Shown one piece after another: positions 46,175-55,522 of a DNA stretch of 64,000 nt; the stretch's first letter is position 1, and each line of letters begins with the position of its first letter. The notes below the pieces were generated by a model. It was not told the DNA's origin. It did not search any database and worked only from the letters and a program-made list of their open reading frames with translations. Source of the DNA: Parashewanella tropica (GTDB taxonomy: Bacteria; Pseudomonadota; Gammaproteobacteria; Enterobacterales; Shewanellaceae); contig NZ_CP037951.1 in assembly GCF_004358445.1 (NCBI RefSeq), forward strand, positions 2,467,501 through 2,531,500. The letters run 5' to 3'. A program made the translations under genes and the position numbers.

Positions 46175-48679
46175 ATGTCTGCAGAAACTCAACCCATTGG
46201 ATTAAAATTATTCACCCAAGACCAGCCTCATGCATCGGTATGTGTTATAAATGAAAGGGGTGAAGAAACTCAATTAGAGCTTCAGATCTATGAAGTGGGT
46301 GTAACTGGATTTACGAGATGTAAGCACACATGGACAGTAAAAGAGATCACCCAGAATGCACGCTTAGCAAAACAAGCAAATGGCCTCCCTTTAAATATCC
46401 GTTTTTTCCATCACCAAGAACTCTTTGCCATTACAGATGCACGTTTAACATACTCTGATACTAGGGGTTGGAAGATCGTTCGAGGTTTTAACACACCCAT
46501 TAGGCAATATTTACAACATATATCTGTCATTTCACCTAAAGCCAAAGAGACCTTAACGGAACTAGAGGAAACATTAAATGGAACCCATAGAAAACAGCGT
46601 CAATTGATTGAATTGGTTGTAAGTATCACCGAGCCAGAAGACCCCCGTTGCCAGCAACTAAGTTTATTACTAAAAGAAGGTGTAAATCTCAGTATTGGTA
46701 AACTAGGTCCAGCAAATCCTTTAACCGCAACTTTTTTAGGCTTTTTTAGTGCCTCTCAAAAAAGCACACTTGAAAATCCAAACTTTAGAGACTGCCCTGA
46801 ACATAAAAGCTGCATCTTATATAGTGGGCTTGAGCCTTTATGTGACACTTTGTTGAAATCAGGCAAACTTGGCGTAGTAGATATCGCAATAGTAACCGGA
46901 AAAACGATCAGTTTAGAGATTATGCTTGAACAGGATATTGATTTGGATTCGGTTAATTTTGGAATTGCATTTCGTTTAAACCTCAAAGGACCCAACAATC
47001 TTGAGGAAATTATTGAACAATTAATTGAACATGGCCTGCCTTTACAAACCGTTATAGAAGATTCTTTACCACTCTTACATTGGGCATGTTCTCGTCAATT
47101 ACTCCCGATCGTTCACTCACTAGTTGAAAATCATCAATACGATGTTAATTACCCGAGTGCACTTGGGGTAACGCCTATCATGAGTGCTTTTGGGGCCCTT
47201 TCAATTGATGCGATCAACTTGTTATTGCAAAAAGGAGCAGATGTTGATGCCGTATCAGAGCAACTTGAAGGTGATACGGCATTACACTTATTGGCAAGAC
47301 TAAAACCAGATTCATGGGATGGAGATGTAACCAAAATATTTGTAAAGCTAATAAGTGAAAAACCTGAGCGCTTAGTTGTACTCAATAACGACAAAGAAAG
47401 CCCTCTTAGCATAATGATTGAACAAGATAATCTTGAACCATTAATGGGTTCTAAGATGCGAAAAGCATGTAATACTCTCTTGTTACCACAAGAGACTCTT
47501 TCAGCCCTACTCCACAAGGCAATTGTGGAGAACAATATAGATTTGTTCGAAATTTTATTGAGTTTTAATCCAGAGATAAAAAGCGACGAATATCAGAAAA
47601 ATAGCCTACTCGATACTATTCTACAAAGCGCTTCAAGTGACATTGTCGGTTTAACAATGAAGTATTTAAGAGAAAAAAATCAGTTTCTTGCTCGGGAATA
47701 TCATGGCCGTGTCGTCGCCATATTGACTGATGAAAACCAACCCCAATACTACGCTACTTGGGTCAAATGCTTCAAATTTACAGATGATGATTTTGTGCGT
47801 ATTAATCCAAAGATCCGTGTACAGCTCGAAAATTTATATCGTCGTTTAATCACCTCTTGGCAGACTAATCATTTAAATCAGCTAGTACAACTCGCTAATG
47901 AGCGCTATGTTGATATACCTGTAGACTTTACTGGCTTGCTTAACCAATGTATTGAGTATATGACCACTGATCGAATGCACATTGATTGGTACCACATAGA
48001 GGCACTAGTCAATCACATTGAGTCTCAAAGTTTAACCAAATGTAATCTTGAAGCACTTCTTTGCAAAATGCTCGTTGATTTACAAAAACAGTTAACTTCA
48101 ACTGAGCTTATTTATATCAACCAACAAACCGCATTAAGAAGTATATCCACTTTGCTTACAATTATTCTCAATGAGCATCATGGTGTACTTCCTGCTGAAG
48201 TAGGGGGACAATTAACCGATTTTATTAAGGCTTCATACTCTGCATCGGATTTGCCATTAGCTATCCTAGAGCAATGCCCTCTATGCCTTAATAAGCAACA
48301 GCTTTTATTCCAAGAACTTGCTATGCATGCCGTGAGCCAACAAAAACCTAAGCTATTTATCACATTGCTGAATCTATTAGAAGATTGCCAGATTGATTTA
48401 ACTGCCGTTTTAGAAACAAAAATGACTAAAAGAGAAAACGTCATTCAAAGATTGCATTCTCTCAATCAGAACACTCATAAATGGGATATAGCGGAAATAG
48501 ACGTTTTGGTTACTCAAATATTAATCAGAAAGGATGCTCGCTTAGCTTCAGCATTATATCCGAGTGTAGTCCCTCAAAAAATCATTGTGAAGCAAAACAC
48601 ATCAGCACAAGTAGAAGACGAAAAGTGGCAACTCGTTAAAGTCTTACATAAAGACTTAGATTCAGACAGTGAGCAGTGA
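46175..48679 (+). CDS. ankyrin-repeat protein sharing the deaminase N-terminal domain
   Basis: 834 residues, no signal peptide. Residues 1-145 repeat the unknown domain of the fused deaminase: QLELQIYEV, CKHTWTV, FHHQ, DARLTYS-GW, TPIRQYL. Ankyrin-like repeats lie around 290-420 (PLLHWACSRQLLPIVHSLV, GVTPIMSAF, AINLLLQKGADVDA, GDTALHLLAR). The rest is helical with no family I can name. It probably binds a partner protein, perhaps the fused deaminase, through one of these parts. Third gene of the tandem array. Confidence 0.8.
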   Translation: MSAETQPIGLKLFTQDQPHASVCVINERGEETQLELQIYEVGVTGFTRCKHTWTVKEITQNARLAKQANGLPLNIRFFHHQELFAITDARLTYSDTRGWKIVRGFNTPIRQYLQHISVISPKAKETLTELEETLNGTHRKQRQLIELVVSITEPEDPRCQQLSLLLKEGVNLSIGKLGPANPLTATFLGFFSASQKSTLENPNFRDCPEHKSCILYSGLEPLCDTLLKSGKLGVVDIAIVTGKTISLEIMLEQDIDLDSVNFGIAFRLNLKGPNNLEEIIEQLIEHGLPLQTVIEDSLPLLHWACSRQLLPIVHSLVENHQYDVNYPSALGVTPIMSAFGALSIDAINLLLQKGADVDAVSEQLEGDTALHLLARLKPDSWDGDVTKIFVKLISEKPERLVVLNNDKESPLSIMIEQDNLEPLMGSKMRKACNTLLLPQETLSALLHKAIVENNIDLFEILLSFNPEIKSDEYQKNSLLDTILQSASSDIVGLTMKYLREKNQFLAREYHGRVVAILTDENQPQYYATWVKCFKFTDDDFVRINPKIRVQLENLYRRLITSWQTNHLNQLVQLANERYVDIPVDFTGLLNQCIEYMTTDRMHIDWYHIEALVNHIESQSLTKCNLEALLCKMLVDLQKQLTSTELIYINQQTALRSISTLLTIILNEHHGVLPAEVGGQLTDFIKASYSASDLPLAILEQCPLCLNKQQLLFQELAMHAVSQQKPKLFITLLNLLEDCQIDLTAVLETKMTKRENVIQRLHSLNQNTHKWDIAEIDVLVTQILIRKDARLASALYPSVVPQKIIVKQNTSAQVEDEKWQLVKVLHKDLDSDSEQ

Positions 48680-48754
48680 TCTCACACTAGATATCACTAA
48701 CTCGCCCACTACCGCAAAATGATTCATTCAACCTAAGCAAAGGTTAATTTAGCT

Positions 48755-49636
48755 TTATTGAGCTCGATTAAAATGCTCTAACCTAGCCATCAGGCTTGAG
48801 GTATCCCATCGGTTACCACCAATATTTTGTACATCAGAATAATATTGATCCACCATTGCCGTTAATGGCAAAGCGCTGCCATTTTTTCTAGCTTCATCAA
48901 GTGCAATGCGTAAGTCTTTACGCATCCAGTCAACGGCAAAACCAAAGTCATACTCACCTTTAAGCATGGTCTGATAACGGTTTTCCATCTGCCAGCTTTG
49001 TGCGGCACCTTTACTGATCACCTCGACCACTTTTTCACCGTCAAGACCAGCTCGCTTTGCAAAATTAAGACCTTCAGCTAAGCCTTGAACCACGCCAGCA
49101 ATACAAATTTGGTTGACCATTTTGGCTAATTGACCTGCACCAGTATCACCTATTAATTCGGCACAACGTGCATAAGCCATCATTACAGGTTTAACTTTGT
49201 TAAAAACAGTCTCAGAACCACCAGCCATTACGGTGAGCGCACCATTTTCTGCACCCGCTTGTCCGCCAGAAACCGGAGCATCAATAAAATCGATATTCTT
49301 ATTTACTAATGTTTCAGCTAACTCTCTAGCAACTTCCGCTGATGCCGTGGTGTGATCCACCAGAACCGTACCCGTAGCCATACCAGCTAATGCACCTTGC
49401 TCACCCACGACAACTTGGCGAAGATCGTCATCATTACCCACACAAACAAATACGATTTCTGCACCCGTTGCAGCTTGCTCTGGCGTTGACGCTTGCTTTC
49501 CTTCAAATTGTTTTACCCATGCTTCTGCTTTCGAAGAAGTACGGTTATAAACGGTAACTTGATGACCTTGATTTTGAAGGTGACCCGCCATCGGATATCC
49601 CATCACACCTAATCCGATAAATGTTACTTTTGCCAT
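48755..49636 (-). CDS. NAD(P)-dependent 3-hydroxyisobutyrate dehydrogenase-family reductase
   Basis: 293 residues from ATG 49636, since GGAG precedes it six bases away and an upstream ATG at 49648 merely overlaps the preceding stop. N-terminal GLGVMGYPMA binds the cofactor; DAPVSGGQAGAENG and the GAGQLAKMVNQ helix (catalytic Lys) mark the beta-hydroxyacid dehydrogenase family. The adjacent kinase suggests a sugar-acid or hydroxyacid substrate. Confidence 0.9.
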   Translation of the reverse strand: MAKVTFIGLGVMGYPMAGHLQNQGHQVTVYNRTSSKAEAWVKQFEGKQASTPEQAATGAEIVFVCVGNDDDLRQVVVGEQGALAGMATGTVLVDHTTASAEVARELAETLVNKNIDFIDAPVSGGQAGAENGALTVMAGGSETVFNKVKPVMMAYARCAELIGDTGAGQLAKMVNQICIAGVVQGLAEGLNFAKRAGLDGEKVVEVISKGAAQSWQMENRYQTMLKGEYDFGFAVDWMRKDLRIALDEARKNGSALPLTAMVDQYYSDVQNIGGNRWDTSSLMARLEHFNRAQ

Positions 49637-49647
49637 GGTTGACTCCA

Positions 49648-51186
49648 TTAAGATAATTGTTTGAATATCGGGGTTAACCGATCATAAATTTTGTAATGAG
49701 AACTAAATAACTTTTGATATATTTTGCTGTTAGAGCTTTGAGGTAAATATCTTTTTTCTATACGCATCATAGCGTTTCGCGCAGACACAATATCTGTATA
49801 TTCTCCAATCGCAACAGCACTGCACATTGCCGCGCCTAAAGCAGAAGCTTCACCAATATCAATGGTTTCAACCGGTTTACCCAATATATCTGCTGCCATT
49901 TGCAGCACTGTAGGACTTTGACTGCCACCACCGCTGATTCTGATCAATCTAATCGAATGTTTATGGCTTTGCTCTAACCTTTTTAGTGCCGCTTTTAAGG
50001 TGAATAAAATGCCTTCAATCGCCGCACGGTAAAGATGGAAACGAGTATGACTTGGACGAAAGCCAATAATACTTCCTCTTGCTTCTGGACCAGGGAAAAT
50101 AACCCCTTGTGACCACGTTGGACTAAGAAGTAAACCATCGCAACCGGGACTAATTTCTGTGATTTTATGACAGATATACTCTTCGACAGACATACCCTCT
50201 TCTGCCGCTTGTTGAGCATCTTTACTTCCAAATTCATTAATTAGCCAAGTTAGCAGCCAAAAGCCACGTTCTAACTGGATTTCATTCATGAATTGATTTT
50301 CTATCAAAGAAGGAAAAGCCGGTAAATATCTTATGGTTTCTTGATACGTTTTAAGTCCAATACTAATGCAAGAAGCGCTGCCTAAACTGATATTAGCAAT
50401 GCCCTGCTCACCAGAACCTGTGGCAAACATTTCACAAGCTTTATCACCGCCTGCGGTAGCCACTGAAGTGTTAATATTCAACCCCGTATCATTTGCAAAT
50501 GATTCACTAATATTGCCCAGTAACTTGGCTGCTGGAATTAATGGAACCATCTGCTCAGGAGTGCAGGCTAAGGCTTGCCAACGCCAACTATTCTTAGCTG
50601 CCCAACCTAATTTTTTATATTCAAAGGGTAAATATGCGACTTGAGAAGCAACGCTATCGGTAAGTTTTCCTGTGATCTTCTGTAATAAATAACCGCTGAG
50701 AAGTGCCACTTTATCAGCTGATGCGAGCAAATCCGATTGATGTTCAGCTAAAAAATTTACCTTTGCCGCTTGGCGCATAAATTGGATGCGCTGATGAAAG
50801 CCTATGGCTTTAAAACCCAATCGTAAAGCCCAGCTCATTGGAGGTAATTGTTCAACACTGGCTAAGCGCGAATCTGACCACATGAATATAGGAGTAAGTG
50901 GTTGATGTTGCTCATCCAGTAATAAGGTACAAGCCCGTTGGGTAGTTAACGACAATCCGTCAATGAGATCGGGAGAAATATTAGATTGTGCAAGTAAAGC
51001 TCGAATGACATCAACTAACTCTTGATAACAGTACTCAGGCGATTGCTCGGCAGCACCAGTCTCATTAGCGATATATGGCTCAACCTTATGTTGAACTTTA
51101 TCAACAAGTCGACCTCTTTTATCGAAAATAATGGCTCTTACACTTTGTGTTCCATAGTCTAAAGCCAGAATATAGGGTTTATCCAT
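49648..51186 (-). CDS. FGGY-family carbohydrate kinase
   Basis: 512 residues from ATG 51186. N-terminal ALDYGTQSVRAIIFD phosphate loop, SLTTQR, MWSDSR, and a late ISGGGSQSP ATP site. FGGY kinases phosphorylate sugars or polyols (xylulose, gluconate, glycerol); which one cannot be read. Its stop overlaps the reductase frame, so the pair forms an operon apart from the fucose island. Confidence 0.88.
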   Translation of the reverse strand: MDKPYILALDYGTQSVRAIIFDKRGRLVDKVQHKVEPYIANETGAAEQSPEYCYQELVDVIRALLAQSNISPDLIDGLSLTTQRACTLLLDEQHQPLTPIFMWSDSRLASVEQLPPMSWALRLGFKAIGFHQRIQFMRQAAKVNFLAEHQSDLLASADKVALLSGYLLQKITGKLTDSVASQVAYLPFEYKKLGWAAKNSWRWQALACTPEQMVPLIPAAKLLGNISESFANDTGLNINTSVATAGGDKACEMFATGSGEQGIANISLGSASCISIGLKTYQETIRYLPAFPSLIENQFMNEIQLERGFWLLTWLINEFGSKDAQQAAEEGMSVEEYICHKITEISPGCDGLLLSPTWSQGVIFPGPEARGSIIGFRPSHTRFHLYRAAIEGILFTLKAALKRLEQSHKHSIRLIRISGGGSQSPTVLQMAADILGKPVETIDIGEASALGAAMCSAVAIGEYTDIVSARNAMMRIEKRYLPQSSNSKIYQKLFSSHYKIYDRLTPIFKQLS

Positions 51187-51293
51187 AATTGTTATTTTTG
51201 TTTTATAAGCCAAAAAACTTTGAAGAAGATCACTTTTTTATATGATGTATGATGCCAAATTTAAACTATGACCTCAAAGATTAGACACAAAGA

Positions 51294-51599
51294 ATGAACG
51301 CATTTTCAAAAACTCGTGGACTATGTATTCTTGGTTTACTGTTCACGCCACTCACTTATGCTTCTGCAAACATTGGTAACCCTGAATGTCTCTATCAGCC
51401 TGATAGTAATGGTCTTTGTAAAACTGGTTTCATATCCAGCTGTAGATCACCCATATTCTGTCAAAAGAAAAGAAAGAAAGAAGCGGCGCAAATGTGTGCC
51501 AGTCACAGATTGGATATCCCTGCCGATAGAGCAGGATTAATTGATGGCTGCTATTTAGGAACGAACACTTGTTATTGTGCTCAAGCTAAGCACTCTTAG
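51294..51599 (+). CDS. small exported cysteine-rich protein
   Basis: 101 residues with a hydrophobic signal-like N-terminus ending near YASA. The mature part holds eight cysteines (ECLY, GLCK, SSCR, IFCQ, QMCAS, DGCY, NTCYC), so a disulfide-rich fold outside the cytoplasm is likely. A lysine-rich loop (KKRKKE) lies between them. It is divergent from the kinase gene. Function unknown; the start has only a weak ribosome site. Confidence 0.55.
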   Translation: MNAFSKTRGLCILGLLFTPLTYASANIGNPECLYQPDSNGLCKTGFISSCRSPIFCQKKRKKEAAQMCASHRLDIPADRAGLIDGCYLGTNTCYCAQAKHS

Positions 51600-51630
51600 T
51601 GTAAAACTATCATTCTAAGAACAATGGAAC

Positions 51631-52002
51631 TTAACGAGACGGTCTAAAAATTTTATTTGCCGTTGATTTTGAAAAAAATCTTCTGCGAAAAGATACCTGC
51701 TTTAGGCGAAGTTGCTTACATCTATTAATAGGTAACTTTTTGTGCAATGCGTAATCTTCAAGTAACTTGTGGCGCTCTTCAAAAAGCTGCAGCCTTTCAA
51801 ATTGAAGTAACCAGCCTTCTTTTAAGCTTTGATACATTTGTTTTTCAACTGCCCATTGCTTGAAGGTAGCGTGCTCACTTCTATTTACTTTTAGCGCGAA
51901 GGTGTTTTTGGGCGGTGTAGACCTTATTTTATTTTCACTGTACAACACCCCAGTTGATGATCTGGAACGGGTCGTAGCATCGAAGCGGTGAGAAGAAGTC
52001 AT
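51631..52002 (-). CDS. basic hypothetical protein
   Basis: 123 residues, very rich in Arg/Lys and helix-forming residues (LQFERLQLFEERHKLLEDYALHKK). It begins 12 bases after the thioesterase stop on the same strand, which suggests co-transcription. No family recognised, and the ribosome site is weak, so a spurious frame cannot be excluded. Confidence 0.45.
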   Translation of the reverse strand: MTSSHRFDATTRSRSSTGVLYSENKIRSTPPKNTFALKVNRSEHATFKQWAVEKQMYQSLKEGWLLQFERLQLFEERHKLLEDYALHKKLPINRCKQLRLKQVSFRRRFFSKSTANKIFRPSR

Positions 52003-52014
52003 AGAAATGCTGCT

Positions 52015-52491
52015 CTATTCGATAAACGCCGTCATTTCCTTATAGATTTCTTTACGCATTTCCATCAGCGTTATTGCACTTTCTCTCAATTTTATGTCTT
52101 TAGGCGTTTCTGGTTTCCACTCAGGTACATCAGAAGGATGACCATCATCGTCCGCCGCAACCATGATCACAAGACAATGCGTTTTGAGTTCTTTTTTGGA
52201 GTATTTAGGATCACCCGCATTTACTTCAATTCCAATATGCATTGACGTTTTACCGGTGTATAAAATTTTAGCGACTACTTCGATCATATTGCCAACTCGA
52301 ATAGGTTTGACGAACCGAATTCCACCAGCATAAGCCGTAATACAATATTTACCGCTCCATTGAGCACCACATGCATAGGCTGCTAAATCAATCCACTTCA
52401 TTACTGCGCCACCATGAACTTTACCGCCAAAGTTCACATCCGCAGGTTCAGCTAAAAAACGTAAGGTTATTTCACGATTGTTTTCAGACAT
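52015..52491 (-). CDS. hotdog-fold acyl-CoA thioesterase
   Basis: 158 residues matching the YciA/BFIT type: AEPADVNFGGKVHGGAVMKWID (catalytic Asp/helix), AYAGGIRFVKPIRVGN and GIEVNAGD. Thioesterases of this group release CoA from acyl-CoAs in the cytosol. Substrate length is not readable. Confidence 0.88.
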   Translation of the reverse strand: MSENNREITLRFLAEPADVNFGGKVHGGAVMKWIDLAAYACGAQWSGKYCITAYAGGIRFVKPIRVGNMIEVVAKILYTGKTSMHIGIEVNAGDPKYSKKELKTHCLVIMVAADDDGHPSDVPEWKPETPKDIKLRESAITLMEMRKEIYKEMTAFIE

Positions 52492-52586
52492 GGTTATGCT
52501 CTATTAGTTGTTTCCCTTTAAAACAAGCTAGCATGAGATTGAATAAAAAGCACACAAAAAGCTAAACCATAAATAATGGAATGAGA

Positions 52587-52623
52587 TAACAGCTTGAAGT
52601 AAAATATAAGCTTCAAGCTGTTA
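52587..52623 (-). terminator. 13-bp perfect hairpin after the diheme oxidoreductase gene
   Basis: TAACAGCTTGAAG and CTTCAAGCTGTTA pair perfectly across 11 bases. The minus strand continues ATCTCATTCC without a real T-run, so it may be a terminator or a stabilising hairpin at the mRNA end. Confidence 0.6.
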
Positions 52624-52647
52624 CAAAGAGGTAAGTAATTTAAGGTA

Positions 52648-54249
52648 TTACAATGAATTAACGAACTTAACTAGCTGAGCACGTTCTTTTGTAGAAAGCG
52701 CCATAAAATCTTTCTTCGACTTTTTAGCCTCTCCGCCGTGCCAAAGAATGGCTTCTTCAATTGTGGCTGCACGACCATCGTGTAAAAAACCAGCTCTTGG
52801 ATTTACCGCTTTAGTTAAGCCTATTCCCCATAATGGACGTGTTCGCCATTCATTACCATCAGCAAGAAAATCAGGGCGACCATCAGCTAAATCTTCTCCC
52901 ATATCGTGCAGTAACATATCAGTAAACGGGTAGATAGTTTGTAACTTCAAAGCCTTAGACATGTCTTTGCCACCGACTTTTCCTTCTGCCTTGGTCACAA
53001 ATTTAGGCGTATGACAACCTGTACAATTAACTTGTTCGAATAAGCGCGCGCCCTCTCTTACATCTGGATCTTTGACATTTCGACGTGCTGGTACGGCTAA
53101 TGTTTCAGAGTAAAAGACTAACGAATCGCTAAACTTATCATCAACTTCTGGCTCACCATTCGGCCCTTTACCCGTATCTAAGTGACCTGTTCGTGACAAA
53201 TATTTTTCGTGTAAATCCGTCCCTTTTACGCTTTCGTCTGGGAATAATGGATTGGTAATACCGATGTCACCACGCAACGCTCCCAAAGACTGAACACGCA
53301 CACTCGGGGTATTCGCTTTCCAGCCAAAGCGTCCTAAAGACACTGGATTATCATCACCAGCTTTGGCTTTTACTGGATCAAATACATAGTTTGCTTTACC
53401 ACTGATCCCGTCTTTGTTTTTATCATCTACATCAACATTCGCCAAAATTGCTGATTCAGGGATCGCTTCTAGTAAGCCCAAGCCAAATACCGGCATGCCA
53501 TTACGCCAGCCCATAAGCACGTCAGCTTGACCTAACTCTGAAGCAGCAAAGTTAGCCGGAGAGTCATAAGCATTTTCGACCTCGAATAATGGCTTTTTCA
53601 GCTTAACCTTTGTGCCATCATCATATGTTACTTCTGAATATTCGTATGAAAGATAAACGTCTGCTTGACCTTTAAAATTGTTTTGCTCCCAATCAGGGCG
53701 AGCTTGTAAAACCCCACGATGGAATAATTGACCACCAAAATTAGGGACGGGAATCGGCGCGCAATAATTATTTTCTTTAGTCCCTTTTGTACACACCTCA
53801 TCAGGCTTTTTAGAAATGCGTAAAAAAATGCCTGCACCACTGCCTAATAACACACGCTTTTCACCGTCTGGAATTAATATGGTCGAGTTTCTTCCATCTC
53901 TTTGATGACAGGCATTACAGTTGATATTGTTAAATACTGGGCCTAAACCATCCAACTCAGGGTGTTCTTGGCTTGGTGCTGTAATAAAGGCGGTTTCAAA
54001 ATTAGCATCCCCTTCTTCGTGATGCTTAACCTCTGTTTCTGTTAAATTAGGCGCTGGTGTAGAAAAACCATGCCCAGAATTTGATGCTTCAGTTGTGGTT
54101 GTATCACCACCTAACAACTCAACATCTGTATATGATGGGTATGATTTCTCATTCCCATTATCTTTACTACCACTTCCACCACATGCTGCTAGCCCCATTG
54201 CTACAGCAAGTGCGATAGATATGTTTTTTTTATTTTTGTTTACATCCAT
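52648..54249 (-). CDS. di-heme oxidoreductase-family lipoprotein (DUF1111)
   Basis: 533 residues with a lipoprotein signal (GLAAC, then GGSG). Two c-type heme sites are seen: CNACH (~110) and CTGCH (~406). The latter is followed by a typical TPLWGIG-like and FLHDGRAATIEEA C-terminus. Homologues sit with imelysins in iron-regulated loci. It would act at the periplasmic face in redox handling of iron. Confidence 0.88.
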   Translation of the reverse strand: MDVNKNKKNISIALAVAMGLAACGGSGSKDNGNEKSYPSYTDVELLGGDTTTTEASNSGHGFSTPAPNLTETEVKHHEEGDANFETAFITAPSQEHPELDGLGPVFNNINCNACHQRDGRNSTILIPDGEKRVLLGSGAGIFLRISKKPDEVCTKGTKENNYCAPIPVPNFGGQLFHRGVLQARPDWEQNNFKGQADVYLSYEYSEVTYDDGTKVKLKKPLFEVENAYDSPANFAASELGQADVLMGWRNGMPVFGLGLLEAIPESAILANVDVDDKNKDGISGKANYVFDPVKAKAGDDNPVSLGRFGWKANTPSVRVQSLGALRGDIGITNPLFPDESVKGTDLHEKYLSRTGHLDTGKGPNGEPEVDDKFSDSLVFYSETLAVPARRNVKDPDVREGARLFEQVNCTGCHTPKFVTKAEGKVGGKDMSKALKLQTIYPFTDMLLHDMGEDLADGRPDFLADGNEWRTRPLWGIGLTKAVNPRAGFLHDGRAATIEEAILWHGGEAKKSKKDFMALSTKERAQLVKFVNSL

Positions 54250-54282
54250 CTGTCACATCGCTCCACATCTACATCTGCTCTA

Positions 54283-54323
54283 AACAAAAACAGAGACAAG
54301 TTAAAAAATAACTGTCCCTGTTT
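54283..54323 (-). other. intercistronic hairpin between imelysin and diheme genes
   Basis: AAACAGAGACA and TGTCCCTGTTT form a stem with one mismatch. On the minus strand a run of five T follows, so it may attenuate transcription into the diheme gene. Confidence 0.5.
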
Positions 54324-54346
54324 TATTCCATTTATTTCGCTAAGTG

Positions 54347-55492
54347 TTATTTAGCATCCCACTTCTTAATTAGCGGTACGACATCATTTTCTAAACTCGC
54401 TTTTAAAGCCGCTAATGAGTCAACAGCGGTTTTAACACGCTTACGACCTTCAACATCTTTAATCGCTTGGCGGAAAGGCATATTGTTATTACCCGCAATT
54501 TTTTCAATATTGGTGATAGAATCATTGATCTGCTTAGTCACCTTATCAGCAAGAGCAGAGTCACCCGCCTTCACAAAATCAACGATACCAGGCTTGTCTT
54601 TACTACCAGCGAACTCGCCTTCCCAAACATTTTTTACACCTTTGATGTTGTTTGCGAAGTCAATTAAAGAGTTCCAAGAGTATTGAGATTCAACTTTTGA
54701 AGTATCAACGTTATCGATAGATCCACCGAATGGCTCAGCAATTTTCGCTTCACCTACTTCTTTCGCGATTCCAGCCATGCCTTGAACAAGTTCTTCAATC
54801 ACACCAACTTGTGAGGAATAAGTTGGGCTTGAAGAAACGTTCTTTAAACGTTCAGCGTACGGAGTTTCGCCATTAGCATCTTTAAACTTGTCTTTCCACG
54901 CTTTTTCAAGATCTGAAGTATAATCACGTAACACTTCTGCAAGTGCTTTTAAATACTCTATTTCTCTAGGCGTTGCTTCTGAGAATGCTTTTTCATTGTC
55001 ATCTTTACCATCACCAAACAATAGGTACTCCATTGCGTGGAAACCTTGAACACCGTCTTCCCAAGTTTTAATCGTCTTGGCATCGAAAGAAGCATTACCA
55101 TCAAGCTGTTTTTTCAAATCAACGGTATTTAGAGGCCATGAATCTAAATGTGGATCAATTTCTAGCGCTTCAATTGGACCAAAAATATGTGACTCACCTT
55201 GCTCCCAAGGCTGACGAGCAGCTTTCCAAGCGTCTTGAACTTTTTTCCAGTTTTCAGCGTTTGGGGTTGCTTGTAGTGTCTCAGTTAACTGGAATAACTC
55301 AGAACCTTTCATCGCTAAATTCGAGTAACCAGCAACGATAACGTCGTCAGTAAGGTTCACGATCATATCTTGAGCTTTGTAGCTAAACTTACCAGAGTCA
55401 GGGGTTGGAGTTGGGGTATCATCCTTTTTACCAGAACCACCACAAGCTGCTAATAGGGTAACTAATGACACTGCAATAATTGTTTTTTTCAT
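54347..55492 (-). CDS. imelysin-family lipoprotein
   Basis: 381 residues from ATG 55492. Lipobox LAAC followed by GGSGKK. Imelysin-fold features: ARQPWEQGESHIFGP in the first half, the GxHAxE-like motif GFHAMEYLLFG, and a repeated helical second half. Imelysins (IrpA, ICMP, EfeO-like) bind iron or act in iron uptake. Middle gene of the Fur-box operon. Confidence 0.9.
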   Translation of the reverse strand: MKKTIIAVSLVTLLAACGGSGKKDDTPTPTPDSGKFSYKAQDMIVNLTDDVIVAGYSNLAMKGSELFQLTETLQATPNAENWKKVQDAWKAARQPWEQGESHIFGPIEALEIDPHLDSWPLNTVDLKKQLDGNASFDAKTIKTWEDGVQGFHAMEYLLFGDGKDDNEKAFSEATPREIEYLKALAEVLRDYTSDLEKAWKDKFKDANGETPYAERLKNVSSSPTYSSQVGVIEELVQGMAGIAKEVGEAKIAEPFGGSIDNVDTSKVESQYSWNSLIDFANNIKGVKNVWEGEFAGSKDKPGIVDFVKAGDSALADKVTKQINDSITNIEKIAGNNNMPFRQAIKDVEGRKRVKTAVDSLAALKASLENDVVPLIKKWDAK

Positions 55493-55522
55493 TACTTGAT
55501 TTCCATTCATCGTTAAGATTAT

